From Brachionus koreanus (lineage: Eukaryota > Rotifera > Eurotatoria > Ploima > Brachionidae), in NCBI GenBank assembly GCA_016987375.1, contig PJRA01000048.1, positions 2,799,917-2,863,916 on the forward strand: 64,000 bases of DNA. Direction: 5' to 3'. Shown one piece after another: positions 48,401 to 61,391 of this stretch; positions within the stretch are counted from its first letter, which is position 1, and every line of letters starts with the position of its first letter. A program made the position numbers and the translations under genes. The notes beneath the pieces are model-generated. The model made no database searches. It saw nothing but the letters and a program-made list of their open reading frames with translations, and was not told the origin of the DNA.

Positions 48401-51281
48401 ATACTCTTTTTTGGATAGATCAGCTGATATGCCTCCAATCATTGTTACACCACCTGCTTTAAGTTTAGCGATTTCTTCTTGCAACTCCCGGATAAGCTTA
48501 TCTTTTGGATTCTCATTCACTTTCGCATTTGTTTTGATTTGTTTAGCTCGATCAGCTTTATTAAATAAAACCTATTATGCAAAAGTTTCATAGTGCAACT
48601 ATTTTGTTTTTTACCGTATCTAAGCGTTGAAATTGTTTCTGTATAATTATTGTCACTGGGACTAATAGCAGCAACCTTAAATTTGAATGAAGATAGATTT
48701 AAAATGAAAATTATCAATTTAAAATTCATGAATTAAAATTGTTTAATTTGTTGAAAGATTTTTTTAGTCAATAAAAATTTCAAAATCAAAGACTTTAATC
48801 TATGATTTTTTAAAAATTTTTTGAATCAATTACCATAACCGTTTTGCTGTTTCCTCCTAAAGCATTCATTAAGATCTTTGTTAAAGTAGAATCTCTATAT
48901 GGAACTCTAACATTTTTACCGCCACTTTGTGAGGCTATAGCTCCAATTACATTTCCCAAACATGTCAGCGAAAGATTTATTGCAATGCCTTCTTTTAGTG
49001 TGTCTCCAGATGCACCTGTTTTAGATTGACGCTCGCTACCAGCCAAATCTACAAGATCAATTATTGACACTCTTTGTAGTTCATTTCCATCTTTTTTGAA
49101 TGTTTGCTTAAAAATAAGTTCTACTATCGTGTGAGCTCGACTTGAATAAAAAATATTAGTATTTTAAAGAATATAAAAAAATTTTTGTTTTTTCAATTTA
49201 TTCAAAAATTATGCCAGACGTTTCGAAAAATTGATGGGACTAAGACATCAATAAACCTCATAATGAGTTAAAATAAGAAACAAAAAAATACAAATTTTAA
49301 ATGCAGAACGATTAATCATTAAACTCAAAGTACCAGTGAAAATTTGAAATTTTCTTTATTTTCATGTATCTTTTAAAGAATAAAATTTTCACCTAAAACT
49401 TTCTGAATTCGTAATAGTGAATAAATATTTCAAAATAAAAGTGGATTTTTAAAAATCTGATGAACAGTTCTAAAAGTATAGCACATACAAAAAGGTGTTG
49501 AAAAATATATTGCAGAACTATATTTTCAAAGTTAAAATTCAAAGTTAAACTTAATTTTTTATTGTTTGCAAATTTCTCCCTAAGATTTCTTAATGTAAAA
49601 ATATGTACAATAGTTGGATATGGTTTAACATCTAATGCTAATTATGGAAACATATATCTTCATCAAATTTTTTATTTAAAAAATTTCCTAAAAAATTTTT
49701 AGAAAAATTTTATTTGAGCAAAAGATTTTTTTTAAAATTGTCGGTAATAAATTTTAATGTCGTCTTTGTTAAGCTGCTGGTAAACAACTTTGAGAAACAC
49801 ATAAATAACATAAATAATATCAGAAAAATTCGCAATTATATTAGAAAAAATTTCATTAGATCAAATGAATCGTTGTCTGATAACTCATAACTAAAGTAAA
49901 TAAATTTGAATTCAAGACCAAAGATGTCTCAAAAAGGTAAGAAATAAAATTTTATAAAATAGCTTTTAAAAATAAACATTTAGTTTTTTATTCTTAAAAA
50001 ATTTAAATCAATTTTCAGAAGAAATATTAATTTTCTTTACAAAACTTGATTTGAAATTTTAATTAATAATCAACCGGGCTCTCTAGTTTAGTAGTGTTAT
50101 ATTGAAAGTTAAAAATTATGTGGATTTGATTATACGATAAATTTTCCCCCCAAAAAACACAGTATATGGTATTGTTTACCAAACAAATAAAGAAAAATGG
50201 AGATTGAAATGATAAAGTCATAATTACAAAACTAATAAGTATAAACAGTACCTTGATGAAGTATTAAGCTATATAATGACATGATCTAAAAGATTAACGA
50301 CATATTGAAGATAAACGCTTTAACTAGAAAAATCAAATTAACTAAACTATTAAATAATCTAAGATTTCTATTTTTTTTACTCTTTTTATTTATCATTTTT
50401 TTAAACGATAAAATTGTTGATACAAGGGCAAACATGATGTAATTTTGAAAGCTGTTTAATTTCTAAAAAATATTAGATTACCTGCTAGTTGCATTCATTT
50501 TTGTTTCAGCAATACTCTTGTGCTTGTTACCTTGCTCCATTAATTTTTCTATAGTTGAATAACTAAACACCGGTGTAGGTTTTAAGTCTCTTTCCATTAC
50601 TGGACAAAATTATTTAATTCTAATTTTTATTATTAAAAAAGTGGCTAACTGTGAAATCCCCGTCCAGGTTTTTCATGTAGTTGAAGACCTTTTTTATCAA
50701 AGGCTCCCTTGCTTGATAGCAAATCTCGAATGACTTCATTATAAATTTCTATCATTGAGAAAGTGACTTCAAATTGACCTTCAGGATTTTGTTTTTTTTT
50801 CTCTTCAATCATGTCAAATATTTGTTCACATACTAGCGGTACCAATCCTTTATTTGCCGGAGTTCCAATTATACTATAAGATTTTCCTATTTATTTTGTT
50901 ATAAAAGTTAAAAACAATAATCAAATCTTTTTGATTACCTGAACCAGTTTGACCATAAGCAAATATGCTTGAATTGAAGCCTTCGAAAGCATTTTTTAAA
51001 ATTCCTTGACCCAAATCATCAAAGACTCGTTTTTGATCACAGTATTTTGATTTTGGGCCGTCTGGTGCCAAATATCCATTTGACTCTACTTTAAATCCAT
51101 CAAAGCTCCAGTATGAATAATCAAAAGCGAAACGTTTTTCAGTTTCGCTAGCATTGAGATCCGGATTTTTTATTGTGGTAGTATTGCCGTTCATTTCGAC
51201 TACACATTTTGAATTTAAAGCTTTTTCTCTGTCGTTAAAACCTCGGACTCTTACCGCTACTTTTAAATTTTCACTGGGCAT
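45430..51281 (-). CDS. Kinesin-3 family motor, KIF28/KLP-6-like
   Basis: Fourteen exons join in phase to 954 aa: 50939-51281, 50650-50886, 50482-50599, 48834-49140, 48615-48675, 48284-48555, 47608-48240, 46561-46680, 46359-46451, 46101-46307, 45928-46053, 45726-45875, 45634-45681, 45430-45579. The N-terminal motor begins [16 protein letters not shown]. It has the P-loop [12 protein letters not shown] split by intron 1, switch I NATSSRAH (Ala where most kinesins have Ser) and switch II DLAGSE. A neck coiled coil follows, then an FHA domain at about residues 480-570 ([20 protein letters not shown]). After that come the DUF3694/C2-like tail region of kinesin-3 ([26 protein letters not shown]) and a short C-terminal coiled coil. 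Domain order and length match KIF28/KLP-6 better than KIF1 or KIF13. Known relatives are plus-end vesicle or mitochondrial transporters, and nematode KLP-6 works in sensory cilia. Confidence 0.9.
46856..47130. mobile_element. Foldback element in kinesin intron 7
   Basis: Left arm 46856-46918 and right arm 46992-47055 are near-perfect reverse complements sharing TACAAACTTGTACAACATTG. The sequence 46923-47130 recurs without gaps at 52873-53080 in a SAXO intron. The right part beyond the arm (to 47130) is part of the shared unit. No coding capacity. Confidence 0.65.
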
Positions 51282-51567
51282 TTTAATTTTATCTCTTTAA
51301 AAATTATTTTATTTAAATGAAATTTTTTTTTAATATAATTTTTTTAACTCCTCTAAGGCTGATTATGAATAAAGTTTAATTTATTATTTTTTCTAAATCT
51401 TTTTTAGTAATATTAGATTGACGTTTATGTCATGGAAACATTAAAAAAATAATTACGTAAATAAAATTTTCGATTCTATTACATTGAAAAAATTATTTTC
51501 AAGAATTTTATTTTGATTAAATGATTTAAAGTAAAATTAAAAAATGTTTATATCATGCAAAAAAATT

Positions 51568-54500
51568 TTAAACTTTAATTGAATTGTGTTCAATTTGTTT
51601 TTCTTTTTTCTGATTTATTCCTTGGGCAATAAGGAATGCTTTGGCTTCACACATACTCAGACCATGGTTTTTAAACGAATTTTTATAGCTTGTATTAGTT
51701 TCGATGGGTTTTGACTTGTCAATTTTTATGTTTGGAGTAGTCGGCTTGAGAGGAAGTGTTCTAGGTGCTGTTTCCCCCTTAAATGTGAGTTTGGTTGTTG
51801 TTTCATCTTCGAATTTAGAAGTCTTTGGTAAATAATAATCCGGGAAAGGATCACCATACATTACTCTTGCTTTAACATCATAGGGCACAAAATGAGTCTT
51901 TGAAACAGTTTTACTCTCCATTGGACCAGCCGCAACTTTTAAATGTACATGAGGTTTTTTTAGTATCTTCAAAGCTGGTATCTTGCCTAAATCAATTGGT
52001 CCAAAATCTCTCTACAAAAAACAGTTATTTAAAGATTTTTATTTAAATAATCAATCAATCAAACATTATTATTTAAATTATCATTTTTTATTTAAAAAAT
52101 TTACTTATTAATTATTCTATTTTTAAACGATAAAATAAGATATTTCAAATATGAAGATTATATGAGTTTGCAACAATAAAACATTGTTAAAATAATTTAA
52201 CTTTTTTTTCTTAAGTTTACAAACTAATCCTGTAGATACAACAAAATGCGACTTACATTTTTGCATCAAATGTCAAAGTCTGCCACTGATCAGCAAAATC
52301 TCTGCAAATTCACTAAAGTTGGATTCACTAGATTTTTATTTCTGTTAAATTAGCAAAAGTTTTAACAAAATTTTGTAATTTAAAAAAAAAAATTATTATA
52401 TAAGCCTTGTAAAATATTTATTAACACTAGAAGCACCAAGCATTTTTTCACGTTTTTAAAATTTAAAATTATTATATAAAAAAAACTATATTAATTTTAT
52501 AAAGTAATAATATTTTAAAAAAAATTTTAAAATCTACATAAACCAAAAAAGATGTATTCATATGAAAAATCTATCCAAAAGATACGTGGATTAAAAAAAT
52601 TTTAAAACGAGTCATTTTGACTCGTTTGGTGTTTCTAATGTTAAAATCTAGAAAAATGAATATAAATTAGTAAGAGATGTTGCCCAAAAATTTTTTCACA
52701 TATGTATCTTATTTTCTAATCAAAAATAAAATCTTTGAATTTATATTCAAATCAAAATCAAATTTAATCTTATTAACTTTTTATTTATTGATAACTGATA
52801 ATATTTTAGGTTGTACTTATTGGTAATAATTAAGCTTAAGATTTTTATCAAATTTTTAAGAATTCATAGAGGCTTCATTTCTCTGTAAAATGCACATCAT
52901 TAAAAAAACATTAGATAAAATTTGGACTAAATTGCACAGTTTTTGCAGAGCTTAGAATTCATTTGTACAAACTTGTACAACATTGTACTGTTTACAGAAT
53001 CATTTTTGCACAACTAGAAAAATAATTATTTAGTTTTTCCTTTTTGTACTGTAATTTTTGTACTAAGATTTCAAATTGCCATGAAATCTGATTTTTTTTT
53101 AACTAAATAAAAAATATATATTTTTTAATGATACACGATTTGTATAATCGAATTTTATAGCTTAACTCCAAGCTTCTTTAATTTTTTTTTTCAAAAGGGA
53201 CGATTTTAATCGAATTTATCTGGTTTAAAATTAAATTTTGGATTGAGAAAAATTTACTTTATGTTTTACATAAATTTAAAGATTAAAAGTAAATTTAAAG
53301 TAAATTTGATTTTTTAAAAATAATTTTAAAATTTATTATTGAAAATTAATGACAAATTACATTTATCTTTATGTATAGAAATTTACATATCAGAATTAAA
53401 TTTTTTAACCTTCTTTATCAATATTAGTTGACGTATTTGACATGTCTTTATAAAAAGCTTATTAGTCTCACTAATTTTAATTATTAATCTCAGTCCATCA
53501 ATAAACAGCATATCGTTCTAACTAGTAATTCGATGAAATTAAGGAGTAATTTTTCACCAGCCGTGGAAGCCACATACATTTTTTAGAGTATAGTCAAATT
53601 CACCGATAGATTCAAGGCTACTATAAAATATATTTATGTCACTTATTGATTTTCAAAAATAAATTTTAAAATTGGCTAATTTTCCCAGCTAAATTCCATA
53701 ATTGTTAATTCACTTTCTTTCTTACTGGTGGCATAATGCTATCCTTTAGAAACCTCACCAAAATTTACTGCTGCTTCCCTCTAAATTTTTTAAAATTCAT
53801 CTCAATTAAAATTTAATTTGCAATTTTGCAAATTTTGATATTTCGGAACTTATTTGCTAAAAATAAGTTTTTTCCAAATTGAATAGAGTGAAGTCTATAA
53901 TTTTTTTTAGAATTAAGATAAAAAAGTATCTAAAATTTCTGAAACAAATTAGCTAAAAAATTAAATTAATTTATTTCTCTAAAAGGATACTTTTTTATTA
54001 AAATAAATATTTTTATATATGATATTTATCTTTTTTAATACTCTAATAAATTTATTCTGAAGTGATTTTAAATAATCAAAAATTAATTACATGAGTTACA
54101 GTCTCAGTTTCAAATTTCTCAGCAGGTTTTTCATAAGGTGGATCTTCTTTTTTACAGGATTTTTGCTTGGCGTATTCTTTTTGAGTAAAATCAGATGAAT
54201 AATTAGTATTGTGATATCGTTTGTTATTCGGATATATTTGTCTATTCAAATTCGAAGCATATGGGTTACAATCAGCTGGTTTTGGAGGAATATGACCCGG
54301 ATAGTGGATAAAATCTGACCTTGTTTGAGTTATACTTGAAATCGTTTTTTTCATATCACTGTTTATAAAATTTTCGCTATTTTTTGGGGCTATTTTTCCT
54401 ACTAATTCATTGTTCTCATATTTGACAAAAGTATCCCGATAGCTTGTTGCTAAGTCAATGTTACCTTTTCAATTTTTAAAAAATTAGACAACAATTTCAA

Positions 54501-55350
54501 TAAAAATTATTTACCCTCAGATTTTAAATTAGTTTTTATTTCCTTTTTTAGGTTGGGCTCAAGTTTAGTAATGTCAATAGGTTGATGAAAAGTTTTAGTA
54601 CTCGTGTCAAATGTTCTTTCACGATTGGGAAACAAACTATCACCAACATAACTTGGATGCTCTGAAAAACCTCTTGATTTAGACCTGACATTCCATTTTT
54701 TAAAATGATCATTAGCTGTTGTATTACTGCTTATAGCTGTTTGTATTTGTCTCTTCATTCTAAAACAAAAGTCTAACAAAATAACTAGATAAACGATCAA
54801 CCTTACGAAGGTTCATTTGCATTTCGCTTAACCCTAGTTGTTTCACTATTCTCTTTTGGTATAAACTCTGCTCGGTAAGCAGTTAATTTACTTAGCGGTT
54901 CATCAGACCTCTGATGACTATCCACAAGCTTGAAAGGTTTCGCCTTTTCTTGTGGCCCATAATTTTGAAAGTCAATGTTTTGAACTGTTTTTAAGTCAAT
55001 TGATCCTTTTGGAACATATAAAAACAAGTCCTTTGGTGGAACGAATGCAGTTGCAGGTCTAGGATCGTAGTTTGATTTGTATACTTCCCCGTAATGAGTT
55101 AAATAGCATTTTTTAGAACTTTTTAATTCTGAACAGGATATTGTTTCTTTTTTGTTCTTTTCTCTAGTACACTCGGGATTATGAGGATATTTGGACCTGT
55201 CAAAACATCTGATAAAAAAGAATATTATTTATAACAAATCTAAATTTTTACTAAAAAATACCCATCATCACAAAGTTCGCATGGGCATTTAAAATTGCCG
55301 AACTTTGATAAATCAATGTCTGAAAAGTCTAAATTGTCAATAATGCCCAT
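51568..55350 (-). CDS. SAXO-family stabilizer of axonemal microtubules
   Basis: Five exons (55262-55350, 54807-55208, 54515-54759, 54091-54464, 51568-52011) give 517 aa; human SAXO1 has about 474. The N-terminus carries the Cys motif FKCPCELCDDGCFDRSKYPH, split by intron 1, like the CxCELCxCGxxxCPH module of SAXO proteins. After it come the degenerate Mn-type repeats: THYGEVYKSNYDPRP, TAYRAEFIPKE, TATSYRDTF-like LATSYRDTFVKYE, TRSDFIHYPG, NYSSDFTQKEY and TSYKNSFKNHG. These repeats bind and stabilise microtubules in cilia and centrioles. Intron 4 (2,079 nt) holds a piggyBac-like MITE and a copy of the 208 bp kinesin-intron repeat. It is upstream of, and on the same strand as, the kinesin, with 286 bp between. 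SAXO1 and SAXO2 cannot be told apart here. Confidence 0.87.
52421..52644 (+). mobile_element. piggyBac-like MITE, copy C (SAXO intron 4)
   Basis: The best-preserved copy: TTAACACTAGAAGCACCAA at the left and TTTGGTGTTTCTAATGTTAA at the right, so TTAA flanks inverted ends starting CACT. A subterminal ACGAGTC/GACTCGT palindrome matches copy B at 20094-20323. Non-coding, 224 bp. Confidence 0.75.
52873..53080 (+). repeat. 208 bp repeat shared with kinesin intron 7
   Basis: Aligns gap-free with 46923-47130, with about seven differences by eye. It lacks the left inverted arm that makes the kinesin copy a foldback. It lies in SAXO intron 4. Confidence 0.75.
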
Positions 55351-58349
55351 GGTTTGAGATTAAGTGTTTCTAAATAAAAATTTTAAAGTTATTGTACAAG
55401 TTTTTTTTCAGGATAATCAAAAAAATAATAAGCTTATTGTTTTAATATTAGTAAAAAACCTCGATGGTGTAATGAAGCTCGATTTTTTTTTAAGTTCAGG
55501 TAAATATAAATAAAATATTCGTTTGTTAAATTTAAAAAGAAATTTTTTTTGACTTATAATTGATTGAATAAAAGGCTTTTTTTCTAATGTAAATAAACAT
55601 GATAGTTTAAAAAAAAAGATTATTTAAATAAAAAGCATTTGTCAAATGCCCAACAATTTTACATTACTATTTAAATTTAAAACTGTTTGCTCCAGTAAGC
55701 ATAAAATTATTAAATAGTTGCTAATAGATACTCAATTTTAATGAAACAAAAATAAAACAAAAGAAAAACTAAACGTTTTTTTAAAAGTTTTGACATTTTA
55801 CCTGAATGAAACCAAAAAAAACTGTTAACATTGTCTGAAATTGATTTTGTCAACAATTTGTTAAATATAAAATTTAATAAAACTCGGGTTTTTAGATTTT
55901 TTTTAATAAAAATTTATTTTAACAGGGAAACTTAGTGATTTGAAATGCTTTTCATTTTGAAATTAATTTAATTAGTATAAAATATGAATTATTTGATTTA
56001 ATTGATTTTCGAAAATTCAAGTAAAATAAATGAAATGCCTTTATTTACGGTATTAAAAATTGAAACATGTTATAAATTAAATTATATTAAAATCAATAAG
56101 TATATGATAAAATAATTTCTGATAATTGATTCATTTCATTTTTATAACTTAAATTTTTTAAATTCTTTTTAAATGCTTTAATATAAGATTTTCATTTAAA
56201 ACTTTCTATTTATTCATTTAATTTTCTAACTGAGGAAAAATTTATAAAAAAGGATTAAAATAAAAAATTACACAATTTTTTGATAAAAGTTATGAATTTA
56301 TGAACAAATACAAAAATTAAAAAATTCCTAAGAATTCTAAATTCAAATAAAAATCTCATGTTTAGCCAAATGAATAGTTGAATATTTTAGGACAATCAAT
56401 AAGAATTTACTTTGAAGTTTTATCCGTGATATTTTGTTTGAATATTAAATGAAATTTTTCGTTTATTTACAAATGTTTTAAAGTATAATTTTTAAAAACT
56501 TTCTCTTATTTAAATACGATTCAAACATTTTATTTAAGAATTTTATTTTAAATACTTTCTTGTATGAATAAATTTTTGAGAACTTATTTGTTTTTTCAAT
56601 ATTAAAATTTAAAATGTAGCAAAAATATGTACTTGATGATGAAAATAAATTAAATTCAAATATTTACAAATATAATTTTTAAAATAGAATTATTTTATGT
56701 AATAATCTGGGAATAGAAAATATCGAAAAATTTTTAAAAATGTTAAAACAAGCAAATTGGTTATTGCATTCATATGAACTTAATTTGAGCTTTAATGGCT
56801 TATGCTACTTCTTTCAATAGTTTGTATATTTAATATCCTCTAAATCAATCTATCACTCATTAAAATTATTAAACTATTGTCAAATTATTGACAAAGAATA
56901 TTGCTTTCTGCTAGGGGTGGGAAACCGGTTAAGGTTTGTCATTAAAACCTTGAGTTAATATTATTTTAAAATATTGAAATTATAGACCAAAAAAATCGTC
57001 CACATCGTTATCATCTTTATCATTATAGTCTTCGTGTTAAAAATCTAAACTGGTTTTCACTCATAAATTGTTTTTCCAACATATTAATTGCATTTAAAAT
57101 TAATTTTACAATTTTATTCCTTATCGCTTTTTAATTTCGTTGCTTACTTATCCTGCCTAATTATATTATAAGTTAATAAATCTGGATTTTGTAAAATCAG
57201 TATTTTAAACAATCTTGAATTAGCTTAGAATTATAATAACCATCTAAACTTTTGATTTTTAAACATCGTCAGGATCATGAAAAAATTTTTTTGTTATTGT
57301 TGAACAATTTTTTTGGTTGATTTGGTTACACCATTTCACAATTTTTTTTCTGAAATAAATTTGAATTTTTCATACAATATAATTAGTGGCGGTTAGGTTA
57401 TCTCAAGCATCAAAAAAATATAATTTCTTGGCAAAAAATTGTCAGCCATCTGTGTCGTGTTCAAAATTAGATTGCTGTAAGACCATTTACAAAGTTTATA
57501 TTTAAAAAAAAACAGCATACAAGAGAAGAGGAAGTAATTCTAGGAGTATTTAGAAAATTGTCAAGTCATAACGTAAATATGGTGAGCGGTTTAGAAGTTT
57601 TCAGATGATCAGAGCCGAGAATCAACAATAAAAAAAGGTCTAGATACTAGAGGCATTTATTATATCTATTAAAATTTTTATATATTTCAAATAGCGTGTT
57701 TTGAAGCTAGAATCTTAAAATTGTCACTGGGATTTCTAACATTAAAAAATTGAAATAAAAATACTTCAAATTAATTTTTTTATTTTTATTCTGAATGCGA
57801 ATTACTGAAAGGTTGAATTGAATAAATTTCAATTATTAAAAATTAATTTTTTATAAAAAATTTATTATCCTTCTTAATTTAATTTTTATTTATTATCTTT
57901 CTTAATTTAATAGGATATTCAATTCAATTTATCTAAATTTTTATTTTAAAACAACTTAAAATAAAATTAGACTTCAACAAATAATTCAGTTTTGATTTGG
58001 TAAATTAATTTATTTGAATAGTAAAAATTTTGATTGTAAATAAAAACTCTTTAAATCAAAAATAATCAATTACTAAAAATTCCTTGTAAAGTCGCTGCTT
58101 TCGAAGGAAATTTAATTTGTACAAAAAATAAACAAAAAAAAAGAAATAATTAAACAAAAATTTTGAGATTATTCTAATAAATTTTAAAATAAATGGAATA
58201 TAAAGAAATGATGTTTTTCACCGTGGTCAAAAAAAAATTTATCTAGCAAAATAGGGCGGCATAAATTAACGTTATTTTAATCTTGAAAGTACTCCAATTC
58301 GAAGATAATAAATTACAGCGATTTTGAGTTCAATTTTTTAAACTGAGAC
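55351..58349. other. Gene-poor AT-rich stretch upstream of SAXO
   Basis: About 3 kb. The left part should hold the SAXO promoter, but I see no good X-box there. A minus-strand acidic string (HEDYNDKDDNDVDDF, about 57000-57040) resembles a gene end, yet no in-phase acceptor precedes it. Nothing else is supported. Confidence 0.4.
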
Positions 58350-61300
58350 TCAATTATGTTGCATGTCTATTAAATATTCTTTATCGTCAATGTTAAATGG
58401 TGTCAAGTCATAACGTGCTGCAATTTTAGATTTTTTCATATTAACAATTGAGTTTTTTATATTCATTTGTTTTCGATAAATTACGGTTTGATCAACCACT
58501 TTGGCTTTTTTCAAATTTTTCCAACACTCCAATTCAAATAAGCTTTTAATTTTTGTTAACACAAATATAGTGAAAACAATTAATAGCATTAATGTTGAAA
58601 TAATAGCCATTTTGTAAATTAGGTTTGATTTTTCCAAAATTTCGACTGAATTTAGCTCATTTTCATTTTTAATTAGGAATCTAAAACTTTGCTTTTGAAC
58701 AAATTCAAATGAATTAATTTCTTTTATAGTTACATTAGCAAACAAAAATCCCATATATTCACATCCATTGTTCAAGTCAGGTATCATTATTTGTGTTAGT
58801 TGATCCATCTTTGGCTCAATGTTAATTATTTTTGTATTATCGTTTTCAGACGTCAAATCAACTATCTTAATAAAGTATTTATTGATGTAAATTTTGTCAT
58901 TAGGTCTAGCGCTTAGCCATATATCAAGATAAAGTGTGTTTTTTTGAGTATGAAAGCTTTTAAGTGTAAAATTAAACGAATCTCTAATTTCTTCTTGGAT
59001 CTCAACATCAATGGGTTTTGTTTTGCTAATATCACAATCTTCCTCATCTATTTCGTCAACACAATCGGCAAATCGGTTGCATTTAAGTGCTTGTTCTACG
59101 CAAATTTCATGAAATGTAACTTTCGAAATGCAAGTTAAGGGACAATGGTCGTCATAGTTTGGCTCATGAAAATGGGAATTTTCAATGTGTTTGAAATCGA
59201 AATGAATTAATTTTTTGTGTCTGGTATTAAAATCTGTTGTGAACAAAATAAAACTACTAAGATGATCATTTGGATGCTTAATCAAATCATCGGCATAGAT
59301 TGGCTGTTCGGTGAATCTAAATTTGTTCCACTCAACTCCAAAATTGTCTGAAAAAAGCATTTCTGTTATTTCTTTGCCTTTCTCAAACGCCAAAATCAAA
59401 TGACCATGATTCACATATGTATATATATAATCTCCTTTTAAAACCGGTGTCCAGTGCTGAGCGTTTAAATGTGCCAAGCATAGAAATGATTCAGCATTAG
59501 TTTTAGTTGCTCTCGCCATCATAAATTCAGGATATTTTGGTTTTTCAAACGAGAATTGAATATTTTCGTGAGAAAAATAGAAATAATTATTCAAATCAAT
59601 ATTGTAGTTCTAGAAAAAATAAAAATTAGAAGAGATTTTATAATTTTGTTAACTGTCTAGATTTATAAATTCCATGTCTTTGTGAAATTCAAATTTAAAA
59701 AAAAAATTAAATTTTTGATAAATCAAAAGTAACAATAATAAAATATCGATATAAAAGAATTCAAACTAATAAAAGAAAAAGAATAAATAAGTTTGAATTT
59801 GATTATTAACCTGATTAACTTGAAAAAAAAAGAAATTAAAAAGAATATGAGACACAGCTTGTTGAACTATGATTCAATATTTTTTTAAAGATGAATTGTT
59901 ACTGTTAATTTTGATTTATTATAATTGATGATAATCTACCTAATAGCTTTCTTGAAAATAATTTTATTAGATGTTTTTATTGATTAGATCAAGTAGTTAA
60001 AGATATTTAAATATTTAAAAATAAATAATTTTACTTCAAGCCGATTGTCATCAAATTCGATTGGTATCCAATCTGAATATGGATTTTTGGTCAGAGTTTT
60101 TTTTTTATTTTCCTCAAATTTATTTGCAATATAAACTTGTCCCAATTTGTTTAGAGTTTTTAATTCAATATTTGATCTGAAATTATTTTGAAATTACTAA
60201 ATTTTTGTAATTTAAAAAAAGATTTTTATCTTTACTTTAAGTTTATTTCCTTTTGATCGTTAACACTTACATTTTCAAAGGCTAACTTGAATTTAAATTT
60301 TTCAAAATCGTTTGACACAAAAATATCTGTTTTATTGCCGTTTTTAAATTGGTAATTTACAGCTACAATGATTTCATTTGAATCATCCCAAACAACATCA
60401 TATTTCTAAAAAAGTAGTATTATTCAAAACAAATAATAATTTTAGATTTTCTTACTTCAATGATGGCTTTCGAATCAAATGACGATTCTTTCCAATTTTT
60501 TGATGATTTTTTTTGAATCAATAATCTTTTTGCTGAACCCTTTTGAAATCTTAAATTTTTTTATTTGGTAAAAAAATCAAAATATACATCTTTGACGATT
60601 AGATAAGAAAAATTTTCTCTAATTTCAAAACTAAAAGCTTGTGTTATTTCATGCTCGGCCGATTCGCTGTTGATTACATTATTCTTTTTGATAATGTTCA
60701 TGTCCAGTTTTTTTAAAATGGAATCTTCATCAATCCAGTAAAGATATGCATTTTGATCAGTTATCTTCCATTGTGGCATTTGAAATAGGTTTTTTCCTAT
60801 CAACACCCAATTTTTTCCAAAATCCAAGCTTAGCCAGGCTTTAAATAATTTAGAATTTTCCTCTATAGCCAAAATAGTTTCATTGTCATAAAAACTAACA
60901 TGATCAGGTCTAAAATTTAAATTCTTTGATAGCAAGCTTTTTCCATTATTTTTTGATAAATAAATTCTGTTGTTTTCTATATCACTAAATAAAATAACAT
61001 CATTGTTGAACTTATTTAAGTAAATGCGATTGATTGAGTCAATATCGTCATAGTGTACAAAGCTGATACCATTGTCATTTGAATAGAAAATGTTTTTTTT
61101 GTTATGGTCACTTGCTAGCAACCAAATTAAATTTGAATTGGCAAAAATTACTTCATAGCTTTGAAAAACCTTGAAAAAATTAAACTCCTGAGTCTTAATT
61201 TGGTAATTTTGTTTTAAAATGGAAGGATTTAAATTATTTTCTGTAATTTTAATTTTATTTTTATTGAAATTATTCGCACTTAGATGATTAAATTGATTGA

Positions 61301-61391
61301 TTACTATAAATCGATTAGTGTCCATCTCAATTAAATTGGAGATTATTGATTCGAATTGGAGGACCACAGATAAAAAAAGGAGAAAATTCAT
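58350..61391 (-). CDS. Compact SorLA-like VPS10-domain sorting receptor
   Basis: Five exons (60588-61391, 60456-60539, 60236-60405, 60035-60176, 58350-59609) join in phase to 819 aa. A signal peptide (MNFLLFLSVVLQFESIIS) leads into a VPS10 beta-propeller. Its Asp-box-like turns include SNDNGISF, SKNNGKSL, SLDFGKNWVLIG and SNDFEKFKF. Next come NIELKTLNKLGQVYIANKF and a blade with HWTPVLKGDYIYTYVNHGHL. One LDL-receptor class A-like module (CNRFADCVDEIDEEDC, about residues 570-592) and a fibronectin-III-like stretch precede a single membrane span (MAIISTLMLLIVFTIFVLT, near 735-755). The cytoplasmic tail has about 60 residues and an acidic segment (IDDKEYLIDM). Known relatives sort cargo between Golgi, endosomes and plasma membrane. 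SORL1 is far larger, with many LDLa and FN3 repeats, so this is a reduced or divergent form. Confidence 0.85.

Noticed and set aside
51419..51439. Possible X-box upstream of the kinesin (ATGTCATGGAAAC)
   Set aside because: Only the right half resembles RFX consensus; the left half fails RYYNYY at every allowed spacing.
57000..57040. Acidic minus-strand gene end (HEDYNDKDDNDVDDF)
   Set aside because: The frame is closed immediately upstream and no in-phase acceptor was found.
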